From: Pseudolabrys sp.
GTDB taxonomy: Bacteria; Pseudomonadota; Alphaproteobacteria; Rhizobiales; Xanthobacteraceae
DNA length: 57,715 nucleotides
Direction: 5' to 3'
NCBI GenBank assembly: GCA_019689975.1
Contig: JADGGK010000012.1
Span: 1-57,715 of the forward strand
A program made the translations under genes and the position numbers. Positions 53,681 to 57,715 of the stretch are shown piece after piece. Each line of letters opens with the position of its first letter. Position 1 is the stretch's first letter. The notes below the pieces were generated by a model. It was not told the DNA's origin, did no database searches, and saw only the letters and a list, made by a program, of their open reading frames with translations.

Positions 53681-55560
53681 GAGGCCCTTGCCTTGCCGAC
53701 CAGCCGCATGACCGCTCCGACGATGCCGCCGGGAAAGGCGAGCACCAACAGCAAAATGATACCGCCGAGCAGCGCACGCCAATATTCGGTCTGGCGCATG
53801 ACCGTATCCTGCAGCACCGCAAACACGGTGGCCCCGACGACCGGGCCGGTCAGGGTCTGGATGCCGCCGAGCAACACCATCACCAGTCCGTCGATCGAGC
53901 GTCCAACATGAATGGTCTCGGGAGAAATCGAGCCTTTGGCAAAGGCGAACAGGCCTCCGGCCACGCCGCCCACGGCACCGGCAATGGCAAACGCGAGCCA
54001 ATGCACTCGCTTGACATCGATGCCGATGGCTTCGGCGCGCAACGCCGAATCGCGACCGGCACGCATGGCATAGCCGAACGGCGCAAATAACAACCGCCGC
54101 AATGACAGCACGGCGCCGACCGCAAGAACCAGCGTGAGCCAGAAATAGGTATTTGCCTGATCGAAGGGTGGCGGCGGCCAGATGCCGATCACTCCGTTTG
54201 AGCCGCCGGTCAACGCCTCCCACTGAAACACGGTTGCCCATACGATCTGAGCAAAAGCCAGGGTGAGCATCGCGAGATAGACGCCGGAAAGCCTGACGGA
54301 GAACCAGCCGAACATAAGCGCTCCGAAAAGCGCGACCAGCGGCGCTGCGATGAGCGCCAGTCCCATCGTGGCCCCACACCACTTCACCAGCAGCGCAGCC
54401 CCGTAGGCGCCCAGGCCGAAATAGGCGGCATGTCCGAACGAATGCATTCCGCCGGGCCCGGCGATGAAATGCAGGGAGACGGCGAAGATCACGGCAATCA
54501 GCACGTCGATCCCGAGAACGAGCAAATAGGGAGAACTCCGCGCGAGCCAGGGCAGCGCGAGCAACAGCGCAAACACAACAGCCGCCGATGCCGTCAGCGA
54601 AGACGACGCAGGTCGGATCGGTTCCTCAGGCTCGGCGATCGTGCGGACCGTCGCCTGCGCGCGTCCGAGCAAGCCATAGGGTCGCGCGATCAGCACCACC
54701 GCCATCACCAGGAATTCGGCAACCAGGGTTAGCTTGCTGAAGTTGAGCGAAAAGAGACCGAAATCCACCGTACCCAGACCGATACAAATCGCCTTGACCT
54801 CGGCAATGATGACCGCGGCCAGATAAGCTCCCGTTATCGAACCCATGCCGCCGACAACGACGACGACGAACGCATCGCCAAGCGCGGTCAGATCGGTTGC
54901 GAGGTTTGCCGGTTCGCGCGCAACCTGAAGCGCTCCACCGAATCCAGCGAGCGCAGCGCCGAGCGCGAATACGCTGGTGAATAGCAGCGTCTGGTTGACG
55001 CCAAGCGCGCCCAACATCTCCCGATCCTGTGTCGCCGCGCGCACCAATCGACCAAAACGCGTGCGCGCCAGGATCATATGCAGGATCACCAGCACGACCG
55101 GTCCGAGGGCGCCGAGAAAAAGATCGTAACTCGGCAGATGACGGCCAAGCAGTTCGACTGCGCCGCGCAGTCCGGGCGCCCGCGGGCCGAAAAGATCTTC
55201 TGGCCCCCAGATGGCGAGCGTGGCATCGTTGATCACGAGGACCAGCGCGAAGGTGGCAAGGAGCTGGAACAGCTCGGGCGCGCGATAGATCCGTCGCAGC
55301 AGCAGGATCTCGATCAGACCGCCGATGAGGCCGACCAGCACCGCCGTCGCGACGATACCCCCCCAGAACCCGAGCCCGCCGCCGACATGGGTCGCGAAAC
55401 TATAGGCGATATAGGTCCCCAGCATGTAAAGGGAACCATGTGCAATATTGATGATGCGCGACACGCCGAAGATCAGCGACAAGCCGACCGCGACGAAGAA
55501 CAGGCCGGAGGCAGAAGAAAGCCCGTTGAGCGCCTGGAAGAGAAGTGCGTTAAGAGTCAT
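53677..55560 (-). CDS. fused LivH-LivM ABC transporter permease
   Basis: 627 residues, about twice a normal Liv permease. Residues about 1-295 are LivH (LIFGVSRIINIAHGSLYMLG, QDREMLGALGVNQTLLFTSV, GGMGSITGAYLAAVIIAEVK). After a 30-residue charged linker (TIAEPEEPIRPASS), residues about 325-627 are LivM (GPGGMHSFGHAAYFGLGAYG, VRLSGVYLAMLTLAFAQIVW, LLGGIQTLTGPVVGATVFAV). Each half has its own membrane helices, so a single chain supplies the whole pore. The contrast with the separate livH and livM of the first system shows these are two different lineages. Confidence 0.93.
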   Translation of the reverse strand: MTLNALLFQALNGLSSASGLFFVAVGLSLIFGVSRIINIAHGSLYMLGTYIAYSFATHVGGGLGFWGGIVATAVLVGLIGGLIEILLLRRIYRAPELFQLLATFALVLVINDATLAIWGPEDLFGPRAPGLRGAVELLGRHLPSYDLFLGALGPVVLVILHMILARTRFGRLVRAATQDREMLGALGVNQTLLFTSVFALGAALAGFGGALQVAREPANLATDLTALGDAFVVVVVGGMGSITGAYLAAVIIAEVKAICIGLGTVDFGLFSLNFSKLTLVAEFLVMAVVLIARPYGLLGRAQATVRTIAEPEEPIRPASSSLTASAAVVFALLLALPWLARSSPYLLVLGIDVLIAVIFAVSLHFIAGPGGMHSFGHAAYFGLGAYGAALLVKWCGATMGLALIAAPLVALFGALMFGWFSVRLSGVYLAMLTLAFAQIVWATVFQWEALTGGSNGVIGIWPPPPFDQANTYFWLTLVLAVGAVLSLRRLLFAPFGYAMRAGRDSALRAEAIGIDVKRVHWLAFAIAGAVGGVAGGLFAFAKGSISPETIHVGRSIDGLVMVLLGGIQTLTGPVVGATVFAVLQDTVMRQTEYWRALLGGIILLLVLAFPGGIVGAVMRLVGKARAS

Positions 55561-55635
55561 CTCAGCCGCGCAGCGAGCCCTCTTTGCCCTTGAGGCAGGC
55601 GGGAGCGGAAGCGCGAGTGCCGGACGCCGCCTTGC

Positions 55636-56847
55636 TCAGTCCGTAGCCGGCCGCAGCTTTCTGACTTCAGAGTCGGACGGCATGACCGACGCGCCGTCCA
55701 CATAGCTGAAATCGACCATCGTGCCCCTGCCGTTTTCCAGAGCGATTTTTCCAACATAGGCACCCATGGTTGACTGGTGGTCGATGGCGCGGAAGTAGAA
55801 CGGACCGAAGGGGCCGTCGAGCTTCAGTCCCTTGAAAGCGGCCGCCAAATGATCCGCATCGGTCGACTTGGCCTTGGCGATCGCCGCGGCTACCGATTTC
55901 ATCGTTACGTAGCCAACCACTGCGCCGAGCCGTGGATAATCGTTGAACCTTTTCTGATAGGCGGTCACGAAGGCGAGGTGCTCCTTTGTCTTGATCTTGT
56001 CCCACGGATAGCCGGTGACAATCCAACCGACCGGCGCCTCGTCTTTGAGCGGATCGAGATATTCCGGCTCTCCCGACAACAGACTCACCACCGTGCGGTT
56101 CTTGAAGATACCGCGCGTATTGCCCTCGCGCACGAATTTCGCGAGATCGCCACCGAACAGAACATTGAAAATGCCATCCGGCTTGGCATCGTCGATCGCC
56201 TGCGCCACCGCCCCGGCATCGACCTTGCCGAGCGGCGTCGCCTGCTCGGTCACGAATTCCACATCGGGTTGCTTTTCCTTCAGCAGCTTCTTGAATGCGG
56301 CGGCGGCGGCCTGGCCATATTCGAAATTCGGATAGACAAGCGCCCAACGCTTCTTGTGAGCTTCAACCGTGGCCGGCATCAGCATCGCGACCTGCATGTA
56401 GGTCGAGGCGCGCAGGCGGAAGGTATATTTGTTGCCGTTTTCCCACGTAATCTTGTCGGTAAGCGGCTCGGAGGCGAGAAAAACCACTTTCTTCTGGCCG
56501 GCAAAATTGGCGACCGCCAAACCCACATTGGATAGGAACGTACCTGTCAACATGGCGACGCCTTCCCGCGTCACCAACTCTTCGGCCACACGCACCGCTT
56601 CCCCCGGATTGGCGCCGTCATCGCGCGCAATCACCTCAAGCTTTTTGCCGAGCACGCCGCCTTTGCTGTTGATTTCATCGACGGCCATCTCCCACCCTTT
56701 CCTGTACGGATCGAGAAAGGCGGGAAACGCCTTGTAGCTGCTCAAATCGCCGATCTTGATCGTCTGCTGGGCGGAAGCCGAAGCCGCCACCGCGGCCGCG
56801 CATGCGCCGACCAGTACACGCCGTAGCCAATGGTGCATGGGTCTCAT
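55636..56847 (-). CDS. ABC transporter substrate-binding protein (second Liv-type system)
   Basis: 403 residues from the ATG at 56847, with GAGGAG about 9 nt upstream; a Met three codons on is possible. Signal peptide RRVLVGACAAAVAASASA, then IKIGDLSSYKAFPAFLDPYR then KGWEMAVDEINSKGGVLGKK, VIARDDGANPGEAVRVAEEL, WALVYPNFEYGQAAAAAFKK and VVGYVTMKSVAAAIAKAKST, a type 1 binding fold. The ligand is unknown. It is the first gene of the second importer and divergent from the broken isomerase gene. Confidence 0.93.
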   Translation of the reverse strand: MRPMHHWLRRVLVGACAAAVAASASAQQTIKIGDLSSYKAFPAFLDPYRKGWEMAVDEINSKGGVLGKKLEVIARDDGANPGEAVRVAEELVTREGVAMLTGTFLSNVGLAVANFAGQKKVVFLASEPLTDKITWENGNKYTFRLRASTYMQVAMLMPATVEAHKKRWALVYPNFEYGQAAAAAFKKLLKEKQPDVEFVTEQATPLGKVDAGAVAQAIDDAKPDGIFNVLFGGDLAKFVREGNTRGIFKNRTVVSLLSGEPEYLDPLKDEAPVGWIVTGYPWDKIKTKEHLAFVTAYQKRFNDYPRLGAVVGYVTMKSVAAAIAKAKSTDADHLAAAFKGLKLDGPFGPFYFRAIDHQSTMGAYVGKIALENGRGTMVDFSYVDGASVMPSDSEVRKLRPATD

Positions 56848-56940
56848 GTTTGGACACTCCTCACCTCGCGGCCGCCCTTCCGCCGGGCAAGCCGATATAC
56901 CGAACTTGATCAATGGCGTCGTCGCGCTCTCCGGAGCATC

Positions 56941-56952
56941 TTGTTTGTATGC
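56941..56952 (-). promoter_or_regulatory. GCATACAAACAA motif upstream of the second binding-protein gene
   Basis: On the minus strand GCATACAAACAA lies 94 bp before the start codon, within the imperfect palindrome TTTGTATGCAAA (10 of 12 symmetric bases). It is 11/12 identical to the motif at 45307-45318, in the same orientation to the gene. Its role is inferred. Confidence 0.3.
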
Positions 56953-57064
56953 AAATAGTCCGACCGTTGCCCGCTTCTTGTCAAGCCGCTCCGCGATTGC
57001 GGCGCACGCGCGCGAGCACCTACCGTCATCACATGGCACAATTTTCCGCAGCGGTCAGCACATC

Positions 57065-57715
57065 GTGAGCCAAACCATCGACTGTCGGTTCTCCGTCGGC
57101 GGCATGTCCTCGTATCTGTCGGTTATGCGGCTGTCCCGACTGGCCGAACGATCGGGGGGCGTGTCCGCTGGCCGCCGTTCTCGGTCCGCGCGATCATGAC
57201 CGAGATGGACAATCTGCCGCGCAGCAAGCCGTTGAAGCTTGCTTGCATATGGCGGGACCTCGGGCAGCGCGCCGCAATGCATGGTATTCCTTGTCGCGCC
57301 CGACCCTCCTATCCGCTGAAGAACTTGGATCCCGCCGATCGCATCGCCATTCTCGGGACGCAGGAGGGCTCGTGCGCCGAACATGTCTGTGTCGCCTATC
57401 GGCGCCGGTTCCAGGAACACGACGCAGGCGGAAGCGAGGGCGACAATGCCGCAAGCTTGGACGAGGCCGGGCAGGTGCCGCGCCGCGTTCTCGATCTTGC
57501 CCCAAGATCTTGCCGCAAGCGATGCAGTCGGCCGCGTCTGTGAGGCGGCAACGGACGAAGGGCGCACACTCGGTATTTCCGGCGCGCCCATATTGGTCGC
57601 CGGCAAGAAACTGTTCCGGGGCGACGAGCGGCCGGAGGATGGCCCGGCTCGGCATCGGCAGGGACCCGGAGCCCACGCACCGGGCCTTTGCGCGTGGAGC
57701 CGGTCACCCGACCGG
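57065..57715 (+). pseudogene. frameshifted 2-hydroxychromene-2-carboxylate isomerase-like (DsbA-fold) gene, reaching the window edge
   Basis: Three frame segments make one protein of the HCCA isomerase/kappa-GST family. Frame A from the GTG at 57065 gives SQTIDCRFSVGGMSSYLSVM then RLSRLAERSG. At the G6 run (57154-57159) the frame is lost; one base later in frame B comes VRWPPFSVRAIMTEMDNLP, KPLKLACIWRDLGQRAAMHG and VPRRVLDLA. Then a 13-bp tandem duplication (57493-57518) throws it back to frame A for ASDAVGRVCEAATDEGRTLG then ISGAPILVAGKKLFRGDERP. Adding one G and deleting one 13-bp unit restores an uninterrupted frame. After about 57640 the reading is not family-like and no stop is met before the edge. 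The gene is divergent from the second importer, so it was probably part of the aromatic catabolic set. Confidence 0.8.
57493..57518 (+). repeat. 13-bp imperfect tandem duplication inside the isomerase pseudogene
   Basis: GATCTTGCCCCAA (57493-57505) is followed directly by GATCTTGCCGCAA (57506-57518), 12 of 13 identical. Removing one unit joins VPRRVLDLA to ASDAVGRV in one frame. Confidence 0.85.

Noticed and set aside
57055-57606. 183-codon minus-strand open frame at the right end
   Set aside because: It is antisense to the frameshifted isomerase, whose plus-strand sequence matches a known family; the minus-strand protein has no recognisable feature.
1-57715. tRNA, rRNA, insertion sequence, CRISPR, toxin-antitoxin, phage or defence genes
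   Set aside because: I looked in the gaps and the coding set and saw no clear tRNA T-loop context, array of spaced repeats, transposase, integrase or defence-type protein.

Overview
The window reads as chromosomal DNA of a GC-rich alphaproteobacterium, most likely Hyphomicrobiales (Bradyrhizobiaceae/Xanthobacteraceae type). The reasons are the high-GC codon use, a PutA of the short type without a DNA-binding domain, FadD, DUF924 and PiT/DUF47 neighbourhoods of rhizobial style, two complete branched-chain (Liv-type) ABC importers, several CoxL-type molybdenum hydroxylases, and a GAAGCAATCC...GGATTGCTTC palindromic repeat of the kind scattered through Bradyrhizobium-like genomes. I saw no rRNA, tRNA, insertion sequence, integrase, phage gene or CRISPR array. 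This assignment is by recognition, not by a database search.

Layout. 0-6.7 kb (minus strand): DedA-like membrane protein, HisE-like pyrophosphatase, bifunctional proline dehydrogenase PutA, LysR regulator, SCP-x-type thiolase. 6.8-12.4 kb (plus): penicillin-binding D,D-carboxypeptidase, long-chain acyl-CoA ligase, DUF924 protein, a repeat-bearing gap and a polysaccharide flippase. 12.3-17.2 kb (minus): acyl-CoA synthetase, CAP-domain lipoprotein, and an orphan CoxL-type molybdopterin subunit. 17.3-20.4 kb: PAS-domain chemoreceptor, then a phosphate permease (PiT) with its DUF47 partner. 20.7-24.2 kb: a small putative catabolic cluster (luciferase-like flavin oxygenase, Rieske ring-hydroxylating oxygenase, PdxA-family dehydrogenase). 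24.3-25.3 kb: L,D-transpeptidase.

25.8-36.2 kb (plus): an apparently continuous unit of ECF sigma factor, small membrane anti-sigma candidate, periplasmic CnrX/Spy-like sensor, NodT-type outer-membrane lipoprotein, MdtA-like adaptor and two MdtB/MdtC-like RND pumps. The regulatory half looks like cnrYXH, but the pumps carry the drug-type (HAE) rather than the metal-type (HME) signature. The first pump carries a Thr/Asn/Gly-rich insert that its partner lacks.

36.2-57.7 kb: a catabolic island. A ten-kilobase plus-strand operon (phytoene-desaturase-like FAD oxidoreductase, SDR, DUF1932 dehydrogenase, PaaG-like enoyl-CoA hydratase/isomerase, then molybdenum hydroxylase subunits in the order medium-large-small-large) is bracketed by two minus-strand Liv-type ABC importers. 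One has separate LivH and LivM; the other has them fused in one protein. A MarR regulator sits beside the second importer. The island ends in a broken HCCA-isomerase/DsbA-fold gene that is frameshifted once in a G run and again by a 13-bp tandem duplication. The set suggests import and CoA-dependent breakdown of an aromatic, heteroaromatic or alicyclic acid, but the substrate cannot be told from the sequence.
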